Position numbers and translations under genes: made by a program. A stretch of 64,000 nt of DNA. Source: CAZHCA01 sp964530825 (GTDB taxonomy: Bacteria; Bacteroidota; Bacteroidia; Chitinophagales; Saprospiraceae). Below are positions 17,340 to 26,383 of the stretch, piece by piece. The stretch lies in assembly GCA_964530825.1 (NCBI GenBank), contig CAZHCA010000002.1, forward strand, positions 248,001 to 312,000, read 5' to 3'. Position 1 is the first letter of the stretch. Each line of letters begins with the position of its first letter. The notes below the pieces were generated by a model, which was not told where the DNA came from, searched no databases, and saw nothing but the letters and a program-made list of their open reading frames with translations.

Positions 17340-17346
17340 TGGAGGG

Positions 17347-17643
17347 TCAATACTTTTTCTTCGAGATCCGGTTTTTAGTGATCTGTCGTTGCATCTTGGA
17401 TTTAAAACGTTTTACGTCCTGTTCCTGCAGTTTACGATGTTTGGTTTTCCGGCCCTGAACCCGGGCACGCCATTTGCGCCAATTTTTGGCGCGCATTTCC
17501 TGGCGCATCAGTTGGATGACGTCTCCTTCCGTCATGCCAAATTGATCGTAGATGGCGTCAAAGGGTGTTCGGTCTTCCCATGCCATTTGAATAATCCGGT
17601 CGAGATCGCGCTCGTCGAGTTCGTATTTTTTCTTAATTTTCAT
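17347..17643 (-). CDS. DUF2805/TIGR03643 family small basic protein
   Basis: From ATG 17643 the product is 98 residues and starts MKIKKKYELDERDLDRIIQM. The core AWEDRTPFDAIYDQFGMTEG, then VIQLMRQEMRAKNWRKWRAR and VQGRKTKH, is the signature of the TIGR03643 (DUF2805) family, proteins of about 80-100 residues with a helix-turn-helix-like centre. The C-terminus is rich in Lys and Arg, so nucleic-acid binding is plausible, but the function is unknown. A TTG at 17697 would add 18 residues; I prefer the ATG. The gene converges with the HD-PycTM gene, seven bases between stops, and is divergent from the DUF2007 gene. Confidence 0.85.
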   Translation of the reverse strand: MKIKKKYELDERDLDRIIQMAWEDRTPFDAIYDQFGMTEGDVIQLMRQEMRAKNWRKWRARVQGRKTKHRKLQEQDVKRFKSKMQRQITKNRISKKKY

Positions 17644-17708
17644 AGCAACATTGTAACGTTCGAGAAAAATCTGTTGTTTATCAGCTGGTAATTCCAATAG
17701 ATGCGCCT

Positions 17709-18158
17709 ATGAATTCACAAATACTCGATGCCCCTGACGATTTTGATGGATCCCTCCGGATCGTTACGGTAAAACACTTCGACCAGGAAACGGAAGCCTA
17801 TCTTTTCACGGCTCAACTGCGAGCCGCGGGGATTCCCAACTTTTTATCCAATAGTACCGCCAGTGCTGCATTGCCTCTGTTGCCTAGCTTAGGCATTGGT
17901 GTTCACGTCCTTGAAGAAGACCTGCCGGATGCGTCCAAGGTACTGGCAAGAATGCAGTACCGGCAACAAAATCCGCCCGAGGAAAAGTTCTTTGATGCAG
18001 ATCATGAGGATATTATCTACCAGCAGACACTTACCAATTCAAAGAAGAAAACTTACCCTGTTATTCTTAGTTGGCTTATCGTTGTAATTTTGTTATTATT
18101 GATTCGCGCCTGGATCCGTGCGATTGGCTGGGCTAATTTTTACGATCCGGCCTTTTAA
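17709..18158 (+). CDS. DUF2007-domain protein with C-terminal membrane helix
   Basis: The 149-residue product has a DUF2007 (putative signal-transducing) domain at about residues 16-90: RIVTVKHFDQETEAYLFTAQ, then LRAAGIPNFLSNS, and VHVLEEDLPDASKVLARM. The pattern of strand-helix with A-x-x-L-x-A-A-G-I-P is typical. A charged spacer leads to one membrane helix (YPVILSWLIVVILLLLIRAW). In other bacteria this domain resembles PII-like small proteins, but its ligand and partner are unknown. It reads away from the DUF2805 gene, 65 bases apart. Confidence 0.82.
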   Translation: MNSQILDAPDDFDGSLRIVTVKHFDQETEAYLFTAQLRAAGIPNFLSNSTASAALPLLPSLGIGVHVLEEDLPDASKVLARMQYRQQNPPEEKFFDADHEDIIYQQTLTNSKKKTYPVILSWLIVVILLLLIRAWIRAIGWANFYDPAF

Positions 18159-18292
18159 AGTACGTCGTTTTTAGCGGCCGTTGTCCCCCCTTTTCCTCAA
18201 TCTGAGAGGTATATTCCCCGTTCTTGACGAATTCAGTTTCGATCTTATACCCTTATTCCCAAAATAAAATTGGAGGCACAACCTGAATTGTA

Positions 18293-19804
18293 GTGAGAAA
18301 ACCTGACGATAAAGTTTTTAGGCTGATCAAGTCCATGACGCCATCGGAAAAGCGAATCTTTAAAACCAGTTTCACGCAGGAAGGTACTGTCATAGCGGGG
18401 CTTTTCGACTTTTTGAATCGAGCAAAGCACTACGACGAGGATGCTTTGAAAGCCCAACGTCCAGCCTATGCCAATAACCTCAAAGTTTACAAGCAACAGC
18501 TTTACAACAATTTACTAAGATCCCTGACTGTCAGCCGCGACAAAAACCGGATCCAAGCCAAAATCCGGCAAGCGCTCAGTGAAGTGGAGGTGCTTATGGA
18601 AAAGCGCCTGTATTTGGAAGCCTACAACCGGTTGAAGAAAGTGAAGGCCATAGTACAAACATATGAACTGTTCACTTACCTTATCGAAATCGGAGGGCTG
18701 GAATACCAACTTTTGCAAGGTGCCGAGCTGGATGCGCTGGGGGGCAGCAAGAACGCACTGTTGCGGGATAACCTCAGGTACCTGGAAAAGCTGCAAACTC
18801 AATTGCAACTATTGAAGACTTCGTCCGAAGTATTGGATTTCCGGCGAAACCGCCTGGACCGATCCCGGATAGCACCAAAAGATCAGACTTTCCTGATTCG
18901 CCTGGAAAAAGAGATGCAGGCACTGGAGGAAGACCCTACTATGAGTTTGCGTGCAGAAATTTCGCGTCTTTCTATTTTATCACAGATCTATGCAACCCAA
19001 GGGAATAGAGCAGAAAGCGGTGCCATGCGGCTGAGAACCATCCGATTGTTTGAAGATCATCCCTCCATGAAGGACCTGATCCCGCAGACTTACGTGGGTG
19101 TATTGCGCAATGGCCTAAACTATCTGATCTCCGAGCGGAATTTTTATGCGGCTGAGCGGATTATTTTCGAAGCAGAGGCTTTCATTGAATACTATCCCGA
19201 TTGTACACACCACCGGATTTTTTTTCGTTACGGTTGGTTGGATATCCTGCGGCGATGCGGACGGCTGAAAGAGAAAATTCTCGAAGCAGAACGACAGTTA
19301 AAAGAAGACCTGGAGTTGGATGCCAACAACTCGCGCATTGGCATCATTTCGCGCTTACTGCTGGCAAGTAGCTTCTTTATGCTGCACAAATACCGCAAAG
19401 CTCAGGATTATTTAAGGCAACTGCGGAATTTGAAGGAGGATAATAAAGTGCCGTTTTTACCCCTACTGGTTCAGCTAATGGAGTTGACCAACCACGTGGA
19501 GACCGAAGATTGGGAATTGGTAAAACGGCACGCCGAACAATTTCGTCTTTTTGCTGAAAAGCACTATTCCGTTACCGATACCGAGGTATTTACCGACTTT
19601 CTTCAGCTCCTCGAATCTGCTAGAGGCGGTATCGATATTAACCTGGCCGGAGCATTGGCCGAAAACATCGTAAAAAGGAAGGAGGATTGGCTGGCTTACC
19701 AGATTCGATTTATGGGCCTCTACAGTTGGTTGCGCTCTAAGGTGGCTTCGGCAGACTACTACTCCACTTACCAGGAGGATATCAAAGAATGGGACTATAT
19801 CTAG
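18293..19804 (+). CDS. large alpha-helical repeat protein of Bacteroidota, unknown function
   Basis: The 503-residue product begins at a GTG: VRKPDDKVFRLIKSMTPSEK, and continues RIFKTSF. That beginning, with K-x-F-x-L-I-K-S-(M/L)-x-x-S-E-K-R, is one I recall from uncharacterised Bacteroidota proteins of about 500 residues, so the GTG is a sound start. The rest is nearly all helical, with TPR-like pairs, for example KRLYLEAYNRLKKVKAIVQT, RNFYAAERIIFEAEAFIEYY and LHKYRKAQDYLRQLRNL. No signal peptide, membrane segment or catalytic motif is visible, so a cytoplasmic scaffold is likely. It stands alone on this strand. Confidence 0.8.
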   Translation: MRKPDDKVFRLIKSMTPSEKRIFKTSFTQEGTVIAGLFDFLNRAKHYDEDALKAQRPAYANNLKVYKQQLYNNLLRSLTVSRDKNRIQAKIRQALSEVEVLMEKRLYLEAYNRLKKVKAIVQTYELFTYLIEIGGLEYQLLQGAELDALGGSKNALLRDNLRYLEKLQTQLQLLKTSSEVLDFRRNRLDRSRIAPKDQTFLIRLEKEMQALEEDPTMSLRAEISRLSILSQIYATQGNRAESGAMRLRTIRLFEDHPSMKDLIPQTYVGVLRNGLNYLISERNFYAAERIIFEAEAFIEYYPDCTHHRIFFRYGWLDILRRCGRLKEKILEAERQLKEDLELDANNSRIGIISRLLLASSFFMLHKYRKAQDYLRQLRNLKEDNKVPFLPLLVQLMELTNHVETEDWELVKRHAEQFRLFAEKHYSVTDTEVFTDFLQLLESARGGIDINLAGALAENIVKRKEDWLAYQIRFMGLYSWLRSKVASADYYSTYQEDIKEWDYI

Positions 19805-19822
19805 AAGGCGATTTCAACTTCT

Positions 19823-21457
19823 TTACTGCCTGCCTAACACGACATCGGCCTGCACATCCCAATTGGCGCGAACGGCCTCGAGGCCTATGCGAAAATAAGG
19901 TTCGGGCTGTTGTTTCAGGAGGTAATCGCCGCTGTCCCAACGCCCATTTCGGTTTTGATCAGTAATCACTACGATATCGTAGGGCCCAGGAAGCAGCCCT
20001 TCCAGTCTCTGGGTCGTTTGAGTCGTTTGGCGGGTAATGAACGATTCCACAGCTTGGTCGGCCTTACCGTCTTTTGGAAGGATCTGAATAATGTACTGCT
20101 GCATACTGTCGAGTGGGCCCACCTGAAGGTCAATGTTACCCAACTCATCTGGTTGGTAGGTAGAGAAGGTCATTAGGAGCGTATCGGAAATCGGGCGTTC
20201 AAAGAAATCGGTAATTCCTGCAGGGAGGATAAGCAATTCATAAGGCCGGCCTCCACGCCACCGGTGTTGGACCGTCAGGCGTTTGGGGTTTGTCGGATCT
20301 ATCCGCCAGGAGGGCTGCACCGGTGTGCGCAGGGTATCCGCCAACAGTTGTAACCGGTTGGTATCTATACTGCCTACAGGTAAGCGAAAGTACAAGTTTA
20401 AGGGTTCGGCGGGCTGATGCTTGTAACCTTCAATCCGGGGCGCTTCTAAGCTAAAAGTGTAGTTTTTTATGCCTTTAGCCCGTTCTCTGGCGGCAACCGG
20501 AATTGTATCAAAGTACGTGCTATCTTCTTGCAAAAAGAGTTGCCAGTCGATTGAATCCCGGAGGTCATACCAGAATACCAGGCTGTCGCCTTCCTGGATG
20601 GCGGTAAGCGATTGCCCCACGTCTTCGTAATCGTAAGTGAGATTGCGTGGCGCACGATTAAATTGGATGGCTACTTTGCCAAACGTACGGGTACGGAGCT
20701 GCTGCCGTTGTAGGGGCAATTCCTCCTGAAAGAGCCGCAAACGCAGGGGGGGGGTGTCGAGGCCTTCGATTTGAATCAGGCTGTCGCTGAATGCAATACG
20801 CTCTTCTACCTGATCGAAAAGATAATTGCTGTTCAGATCTTCTAAAGCAAATACCTTAAAGCTGTCTGCTCGAATATTTCGAATCTGGAAGGTACCGTTA
20901 GTGTTCGTTTTTCCAAAATACAGGGGCCGGTCGGTATAAACCACCGAATCGCGCCGGTCGTCGTAGAGCATCACGAGGATCTTTTCTGCAGGCTCCTGGG
21001 TTTGGGCGTTGACTACTTGTCCGCTTAAGGTCAGCGAGTCAATGACCGGGCCGGTAGAAAAGACGAATCGAAGATCGTTGGCCGGATTTTTTTCCGTGAG
21101 GTCGACAACTGCGGTGCCAAAATTAATGGTGTAGGTTGTGTTGGGGCGCAGGATTTCCCGGTCGTCGAAATCAAAGCGTACGGTTTTTTTGCGCAATGTG
21201 ATCTCAGGCGGATAATCAAGTGGAGGCGATACCAATACTTGTTGATTGGGCCGCTCTAGGACTACCCATTCGTCGAAGGTGAGTTCGATACGCTGCTTTT
21301 CGAACAGCACCTGGTAGTTGTTTGTGGAAGCCGCCGAGTCGATCTGCGGCGGACGCGTATCGCGGGGTCCGCCCGAAGGACTTACCACACTGGCGCACGA
21401 CCAGGTTGCCGTAATGATCAGTATCGATAAGAATAAGGTAAGGCGCGATGGACCCAT
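19823..21457 (-). CDS. lipoprotein with N-terminal bacterial Ig-like (Big_5) domain
   Basis: From ATG 21457 the product is 544 residues and begins with a lipoprotein signal, MGPSRLTLFLSILIITATWSC, where Cys21 follows TATWS as the lipobox. The next segment reads SPSGGPRDTRPPQIDSAAST and then RIELTFDEWVVLERPNQQV and YTINFGTAVVDL. This is the Ig-like domain (PF13205 type) found at the N-terminus of many Bacteroidota lipoproteins. A CarboxypepD-like segment (LSGQVVNAQTQEPAEKILVM) and a late NRNGRWDSGDYLL turn follow. The protein is probably outer-membrane anchored, of unknown role. It lies 49 bases downstream of xerD and may share its transcript. An in-frame codon at 21568 would begin inside xerD and lacks a signal sequence. 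Confidence 0.87.
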   Translation of the reverse strand: MGPSRLTLFLSILIITATWSCASVVSPSGGPRDTRPPQIDSAASTNNYQVLFEKQRIELTFDEWVVLERPNQQVLVSPPLDYPPEITLRKKTVRFDFDDREILRPNTTYTINFGTAVVDLTEKNPANDLRFVFSTGPVIDSLTLSGQVVNAQTQEPAEKILVMLYDDRRDSVVYTDRPLYFGKTNTNGTFQIRNIRADSFKVFALEDLNSNYLFDQVEERIAFSDSLIQIEGLDTPPLRLRLFQEELPLQRQQLRTRTFGKVAIQFNRAPRNLTYDYEDVGQSLTAIQEGDSLVFWYDLRDSIDWQLFLQEDSTYFDTIPVAARERAKGIKNYTFSLEAPRIEGYKHQPAEPLNLYFRLPVGSIDTNRLQLLADTLRTPVQPSWRIDPTNPKRLTVQHRWRGGRPYELLILPAGITDFFERPISDTLLMTFSTYQPDELGNIDLQVGPLDSMQQYIIQILPKDGKADQAVESFITRQTTQTTQRLEGLLPGPYDIVVITDQNRNGRWDSGDYLLKQQPEPYFRIGLEAVRANWDVQADVVLGRQ

Positions 21458-21506
21458 CGGGAAAGATATTTTGGCAAAGTTAATCAATTCGCTAGGTATA
21501 CCGTAT

Positions 21507-22442
21507 CTACCTTTTGCAGTAGCGAGGGTGAAAACGTGAAACCGTTTCCCGTAGGTATTCGATATCAAGGTGCGTGTATATTTCAGTGGTCAGAATGGAC
21601 TCGTGCCCCAACATATCCTGTACGGCCTTGAGGTCGGCTCCGCCTTCGATCAAATGGGTCGCGAAAGAATGGCGAAAAGTATGGGGGCTTACTTTTTTTT
21701 CTACACCGGCAATTCGAGCGGCGTTTTTGACGACCAGAAAAACCATCACCCGCGTGAGTGGTCCACCTCTACGGTTCAAAAAGACAATGTTTTCGGCTTT
21801 GGATTGCGGCTGAACCTGCGACCGGCTGTAGGCCAAATACTGCTCGATGTATTTAACGGCATCGGCGCCGATGGGGACGATGCGTTCTTTGTTCCCTTTA
21901 CCGACTACCTTCAAAAACCCGATGTCCAGATGAAGGTTCGTCAGCCGCAGGTCGACTAGCTCACTAACCCGCAGTCCGCTGGCGTAAAGGGTTTCCAGCA
22001 TCGCCCGGTTGCGGATACCTTGCGGATGGCTCAGGTCGATCGCGCTGAAGATCGCCTGTACTTCCTCGTAGGTGAGTACCGCCGGAACTTTGCGTCCCAG
22101 TTTCGGGCCTTCCAGCAGTTGCGTGGGATCTTGCTCGATGGCTTGCGCCAGGACCAGAAATTTAAAGAAAGTTTTCATAGCCGACAGTACCCGCGCCTGG
22201 GAACGCGCCCCCAATCCCAGTTCATGCAAGTAAGCGAGAAAATGCTGTAAATGCTCGAGCTGGGTAGCGGAAGGCAGGAGGCCTTCAGGATGGACCAGTC
22301 CCAGGAAACGGATCCATTTGCTGACGTCAGCCTCGTAGGCAGCAATGGTATGGGCCGCAAAGTTGCGCTCCAGCAACATATGTGCCGAAAATTCACGTAG
22401 CCAGGGGGACCAGATTTGTTGCGATGCCGACATGTCGTTCAT
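21507..22442 (-). CDS. xerD: tyrosine recombinase XerD
   Basis: The 311-residue protein has the two-domain Xer layout: an N-terminal SAM-like core-binding domain (about 15-100, with NFAAHTIAAYEADVSKW and ARSQARVLSAMKTFFKFL) and a catalytic domain (about 118-300). The catalytic residues are all present: Arg158 in LYASGLRVSEL, Lys182 in GKGNKERI, His254 and Arg257 in HTFRHSFATHL, His280 in MLGHESI and the nucleophile Tyr289 in EIYTH. It would resolve chromosome dimers at dif together with XerC at the FtsK-bearing septum. Its length and lack of nearby attachment sites or cargo argue for the housekeeping enzyme, not a mobile-element integrase. Whether it is XerC or XerD needs a tree. Confidence 0.93.
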   Translation of the reverse strand: MNDMSASQQIWSPWLREFSAHMLLERNFAAHTIAAYEADVSKWIRFLGLVHPEGLLPSATQLEHLQHFLAYLHELGLGARSQARVLSAMKTFFKFLVLAQAIEQDPTQLLEGPKLGRKVPAVLTYEEVQAIFSAIDLSHPQGIRNRAMLETLYASGLRVSELVDLRLTNLHLDIGFLKVVGKGNKERIVPIGADAVKYIEQYLAYSRSQVQPQSKAENIVFLNRRGGPLTRVMVFLVVKNAARIAGVEKKVSPHTFRHSFATHLIEGGADLKAVQDMLGHESILTTEIYTHLDIEYLRETVSRFHPRYCKR

Positions 22443-22514
22443 GGCGACAAAATAATTATCCCGAATATTTTTCCAGGCATTGAACCAAGTAGAAAAGGGA
22501 GTGTTTTACTTGAA

Positions 22515-22539
22515 AAAATAATAGTAAAACTATTATTTT
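22515..22539. promoter_or_regulatory. perfect 11-bp inverted repeat in the promoter of the ECF sigma gene
   Basis: Bases 22515-22525 (AAAATAATAGT) are exactly complementary to 22529-22539 (ACTATTATTTT), with a 3-base AAA spacer. The right arm runs into ATTTTG at 22535-22540, where the -7 box would be expected for the gene starting at 22561. This suggests an operator covering the promoter. It is too A+T rich to be a likely terminator of anything upstream, since xerD reads the other way. Confidence 0.5.
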
Positions 22540-22560
22540 GTGTAGCAAACACATCTTAAC

Positions 22561-23070
22561 ATGTCAACAACCGAGTTTTCTTATCACTTTGAGCAGTTGA
22601 GCAAGCCGCTGATGGCTTTTGCCATGCGATTGACCCGGGATGAGGAGATGGCCAAAGATTTGGTCCAGGAAACGGCCTGCCGAGCGTTCCGGTTTAGCAA
22701 TCAATACCGGCCGGATACCAACCTACGGGCATGGCTAATGACCATCATGCGGAATACGTTTATAAATGATTACCGGAAGCAGCGTCGCCGGCGGCTGATC
22801 CAAAGCCAGATGGACGATGCCGTTGCCTGGAATGGCGGTAGCACCGTAGAGAATGCAGGGGAGATGAATCTACGCAAACAGGAAGTGATCAACGCTTTGC
22901 AGGAAGTCGATGCACTGTTTCGAATTCCACTATTAATGTACTGCGAAGGATATACTTATGAGGAAATCGCTGATGAATTAGATGCCCCAATCGGGACGAT
23001 AAAAAGCCGTATATTTTTGGCGCGCAAGCAATTGCGCAAAAAGTATGCAACGCGCGATTGGGATGTATAA
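22561..23070 (+). CDS. ECF-type RNA polymerase sigma factor
   Basis: The 169-residue protein has sigma region 2 (about 8-75): LMAFAMRLTRDEEMAKDLVQ, then RAWLMTIMRNTFINDYRKQ. Region 4 (about 110-165) reads LLMYCEGYTYEEIADELDAP and IGTIKSRIFLARKQLRKKY, a clear helix-turn-helix. Region 3 is absent, as in group 4 (ECF) sigma factors. Many Bacteroidota carry housekeeping-like ECF genes of just this form, without an anti-sigma gene beside them, and none is seen here. The perfect inverted repeat at 22515-22539 overlies its promoter. The exporter operon begins 116 bases downstream on the same strand, so the sigma factor might drive or be co-transcribed with it. Confidence 0.93.
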   Translation: MSTTEFSYHFEQLSKPLMAFAMRLTRDEEMAKDLVQETACRAFRFSNQYRPDTNLRAWLMTIMRNTFINDYRKQRRRRLIQSQMDDAVAWNGGSTVENAGEMNLRKQEVINALQEVDALFRIPLLMYCEGYTYEEIADELDAPIGTIKSRIFLARKQLRKKYATRDWDV

Positions 23071-23186
23071 AATTATCATTGGGTGATTCTTGTCAGCTTT
23101 TTTTTACAAAAGGCGCGATCATTTGGGCTGGTTGCATGTTTAATTGCAATCAGCTTTTTACTGAACACTCCAAAAGTTGTTCAACC

Positions 23187-24965
23187 ATGGAAAAAATGAC
23201 TAAGCTTACGGCAGCTCAGCGCTTCTTTCGTCTGCTGGAGCTAGAGAAGAAAGACATATTCTACATATACGTCTATGCTATTTTCGCTGGGATTATCACC
23301 TTGAGCCTACCTCTTGGTATCCAGGCGATTATAGGTCTTCTTGCCGCTGGTACCATTTCGGTGTCCTTAGTCGTACTCATCGTAATTGTAACCTTAGGTA
23401 CAGCGTTTTCGGGGGGGCTGACCATTATGCAGCTGACGATTACGGAGACCATTCGCCGACGCATTTTTGCAAGGTACTCTTTTGATTTTTCCCTGCGTAT
23501 CCCCAGACTATTACAGGATCAGTTGGTCCGAAAATATCCTCCAGAGCTCATTAATCGCTTTTTTGATATCCTTACGCTGCAAAAGGGAATTGCAAAAATC
23601 CTTATGGATTTTTCGACGGCTGTATTGCAAATCGCATTTGGTCTGTTGTTGCTTGCCTTTTATCATCCCTTCTTCGTATTCTTTGGTTTGATCCTGGTAA
23701 CGATCTTGATAATGATCTTTTATTTTACCGGGCCCAACGGGCTTAAGACCAGTTTAAAAGAGTCGACCTACAAATACGAAGTCGCCTACTGGTTGGAGGA
23801 ACTGGCCCGTGCTCTGCAAACTTTTAAACTGGCGGGTGCTACCCGGCTACCGGTCAACCGCACCGATGAACTAGTGAGCAATTACCTGGTTGCCCGCCAG
23901 AAACACTTCCGCGTACTGCTGCTCCAGTACGGCAATATTGTGGCTTTTAAAACCATTTTGACAGCCGGTCTGCTGGGGCTGGGTAGTTATTTGGTAGTGA
24001 ACAACCAAATTAACATCGGACAGTTCGTAGCTGCCGAGATCGTCGTTCTTTTGATCATGGGCTTGGTAGAAAAGCTGATCGTCGACATGGATACCATCTA
24101 CGATGTCCTGACGGCGCTAGAAAAACTCGGTTCGGTGACGGACCTGGAGTTGGAGCCCGGGGAGGGTATCCCCTACGCGCAGATTCAGCGCGGGCCCGTT
24201 CATCTGAAGACTTCGAATCTCTATTTTAAATTTGAAGATGCCAAAACCCCGACCCTGGACCGACTGAACCTGGAGGTGAAGCCCGGAGAAATGGTCTGTG
24301 TTTCGGGGTATTCCGGTTCGGGAAAGACTACCCTGATCAAACTACTCACCGGCTATTACAGAGAATACGAAGGTTCCATTCGTTTCAATAACGTACCCCT
24401 GAAAAATATTGAATTGTCGAGCATCCGGAATCACATCGGCTACTACGGTACAGGCGAAGATATCTTCCGGGGTTCCATCGTCGAAAATATTGGCATGGGA
24501 CGAACTGATATCGGTGTCGATCGCATCGTAGAGGTAACGGAAAAGCTCGGCTTGACAAACTGGCTGGACAGCCGGGCCGAGGGTCTGGATTTTCAACTGC
24601 TACCTGGCGGTATGAACATACCGAAGGGTATCCGGACCAAAATCCTGGTCGCGCGCTCGGCAGTAATGCGTCCCTGCCTGTTAACCCTGGAGGCCGACTT
24701 CCATAGCCTCGAAACGACCGAAATGCGGCAAATTCTGGACTACATCACCTCCAGTGATTGTTCCTGGACGCTGATGGTCGTTTCGAACGACCCTTTGGTT
24801 GCTGCCTATTGCGACCGGGTTATCATCATGAAAGAAGGTAAAATAGTTGAAGACGGTACCTACCGGCAAATCCTTAATTCACAGCATTACGAGCACATTT
24901 TTATGGCCCGTAATGGTCTCGCCGACCAGTTGACGGATCAGCTGCGTGGCGGTCGAAAATCTTAA
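23187..24965 (+). CDS. ABC transporter, fused permease and degenerate ATPase (type I secretion-like)
   Basis: From ATG 23187 the product is 592 residues. The first 310 are a type 1 exporter membrane domain with helices such as IYVYAIFAGIITLSLPLGIQ, SVSLVVLIVIVTLG and FGLLLLAFYHPFFVFFGLIL. The nucleotide-binding domain (about 345-575) has a good Walker A, GYSGSGKTTL (about 374). The signature LSGGQ is replaced by LPGGMNIPKG (about 470). Walker B reads LLTLEADF (about 497) where LLLLDEA is expected, so the Asp is Glu and the catalytic Glu is Ala. The H-loop His is Asn in VVSNDP (about 531). ATP hydrolysis is therefore doubtful. HlyD and TolC genes follow, which makes a complete trans-envelope exporter. 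I see no N-terminal C39 peptidase domain. Confidence 0.88.
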   Translation: MEKMTKLTAAQRFFRLLELEKKDIFYIYVYAIFAGIITLSLPLGIQAIIGLLAAGTISVSLVVLIVIVTLGTAFSGGLTIMQLTITETIRRRIFARYSFDFSLRIPRLLQDQLVRKYPPELINRFFDILTLQKGIAKILMDFSTAVLQIAFGLLLLAFYHPFFVFFGLILVTILIMIFYFTGPNGLKTSLKESTYKYEVAYWLEELARALQTFKLAGATRLPVNRTDELVSNYLVARQKHFRVLLLQYGNIVAFKTILTAGLLGLGSYLVVNNQINIGQFVAAEIVVLLIMGLVEKLIVDMDTIYDVLTALEKLGSVTDLELEPGEGIPYAQIQRGPVHLKTSNLYFKFEDAKTPTLDRLNLEVKPGEMVCVSGYSGSGKTTLIKLLTGYYREYEGSIRFNNVPLKNIELSSIRNHIGYYGTGEDIFRGSIVENIGMGRTDIGVDRIVEVTEKLGLTNWLDSRAEGLDFQLLPGGMNIPKGIRTKILVARSAVMRPCLLTLEADFHSLETTEMRQILDYITSSDCSWTLMVVSNDPLVAAYCDRVIIMKEGKIVEDGTYRQILNSQHYEHIFMARNGLADQLTDQLRGGRKS

Positions 24966-24992
24966 TCCATCAAATAGATAACTTATCTGGCA

Positions 24993-26372
24993 ATGCTTAA
25001 TATTTCTGATAATATGTTGAGTAAGGATCTCGACCTCCAGTCGTTCCGGTCTTTTAAAATGGTTGCTCTTTCCAAGGGACACCGCGGGTTGGTGCGCTGG
25101 CTCACCTTTGCCCTGTTGGGATTCATTGTAGTCATGTTTTTACCCTGGACACAAAACATACAGTCGAAAGGTAAGTTGACAACGCTCAAGCCGGAGCAGC
25201 GTCCGCAGACGATTCCCTCGGCGATACCTGGAAGGATCGAAAAATGGTACGTACAAGAAGGGGAGCTCATCGAAAAGGGCGATACCATCGTACACATATC
25301 GGAGATCAAGTCGGAGTACTTCGATCCTGAAATCGTAAACCGTACCAAAGAGCAAGTAAGGGCCAAAGAGTCGTCAATAGAAGCTTACCAGTCAAAGGCG
25401 AAAGCGCTCGAAGATCAAATCGATGGACTGAAGGCCGAATTACCCGTCAAGCAAAACCAGCTGCGCAATAAGTTGCGGCAGCTTCAATATAAAATCACCT
25501 CCGATAGTATTGAGGTTGAGCGTGCTAAAGTAGATTACAATATCGCTGTGAACCAATTAAAGCGTATAGAGGAGCTTTATGAGGAAGGACTCGAACCCCT
25601 TACCGCTCAAGAAAGTCGCCAGATCAAGATGCAGGATACTTATGCTAAACTGGTGAGTGTGCAAAACAAACTTCAGGATTCCCGTCAAGAGCAAATCATT
25701 ACTGAGCTGGAGCTGGGGCGGATCGGCGTAGAGTACGCTCAAAAAATTTCCAAGGCCCAATCCGACCTGGCCAGTGCACTATCGGCACAGTTTGAGGCTG
25801 AGGGCGATGTAAATAAGCTACGGATCGAGGCCTCGAATTACGAAGCCCGCCAGGACTTTCACTTTATTCTGGCCCCCCAGGACTGTTACGTTACCAAAGC
25901 AATTAAGCCGGGTATCGGCGAGACGGTCAAGGAGGGCGATCCAGTGGTGAGCATTGTGCCGTCGAACTACGAATTGGCGGTTGAGCTCTTTGTACGTCCT
26001 ATGGACCTGCCGCTTATCGACCAAGGGCAGGAGGTGCGTTTCATCTTCGACGGTTGGCCCGCTTTCATCTTTTCGGGGTGGCCAGGACAGTCTTTCGGTA
26101 CCTACGCCGGCGAAGTGGTAGCCATCGATAATATGATTAGTATCAACGGTCAGTATCGACTTTTGGTAGGACCCGCACAGGATACGCCTAAAGAATGGCC
26201 CGATGCTCTGCGACCAGGTTCGGGCGCCAATGGCATCGTTCTGCTCAAAACCGTTCCCTTATGGTACGAACTGTGGCGCCGCTTGAATGGATTTCCGCCC
26301 GACTTCTACAACGAACAGGCGGATGCCGGCGGTGGTATAAAGTTTGATTCTCCAGCGAAGTCCTTGAAATAA
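24993..26372 (+). CDS. HlyD-family membrane fusion (periplasmic adaptor) protein
   Basis: The 459-residue product has one N-terminal membrane helix (WLTFALLGFIVVMFLPW). A first half-lipoyl motif follows (SAIPGRIEKWYVQEGELIEK and GDTIVHISEI). Next is a long alpha-helical hairpin (about 120-280; KESSIEAYQSKAKALEDQID, LYEEGLEPLTAQESRQIKMQ), and then the second lipoyl half (AIKPGIGETVKEGDPVVSIV) with a beta-barrel. This is the adaptor that links an inner-membrane ABC exporter to TolC. It starts 27 bases after the ABC gene and ends 11 bases before the TolC gene, so the three form an operon. Confidence 0.93.
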   Translation: MLNISDNMLSKDLDLQSFRSFKMVALSKGHRGLVRWLTFALLGFIVVMFLPWTQNIQSKGKLTTLKPEQRPQTIPSAIPGRIEKWYVQEGELIEKGDTIVHISEIKSEYFDPEIVNRTKEQVRAKESSIEAYQSKAKALEDQIDGLKAELPVKQNQLRNKLRQLQYKITSDSIEVERAKVDYNIAVNQLKRIEELYEEGLEPLTAQESRQIKMQDTYAKLVSVQNKLQDSRQEQIITELELGRIGVEYAQKISKAQSDLASALSAQFEAEGDVNKLRIEASNYEARQDFHFILAPQDCYVTKAIKPGIGETVKEGDPVVSIVPSNYELAVELFVRPMDLPLIDQGQEVRFIFDGWPAFIFSGWPGQSFGTYAGEVVAIDNMISINGQYRLLVGPAQDTPKEWPDALRPGSGANGIVLLKTVPLWYELWRRLNGFPPDFYNEQADAGGGIKFDSPAKSLK

Positions 26373-26383
26373 GGTTTTTAAAC

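Noticed and set aside
21507..22442. XerD-like gene as a phage or island integrase
   Set aside because: Length and motif spacing fit the housekeeping recombinase. There are no direct repeats, tRNA target or cargo genes around it.
22515..22539. Inverted repeat as a terminator for xerD
   Set aside because: xerD starts at 22442 and reads away, so nothing ends at this site; it is upstream of two divergent genes.
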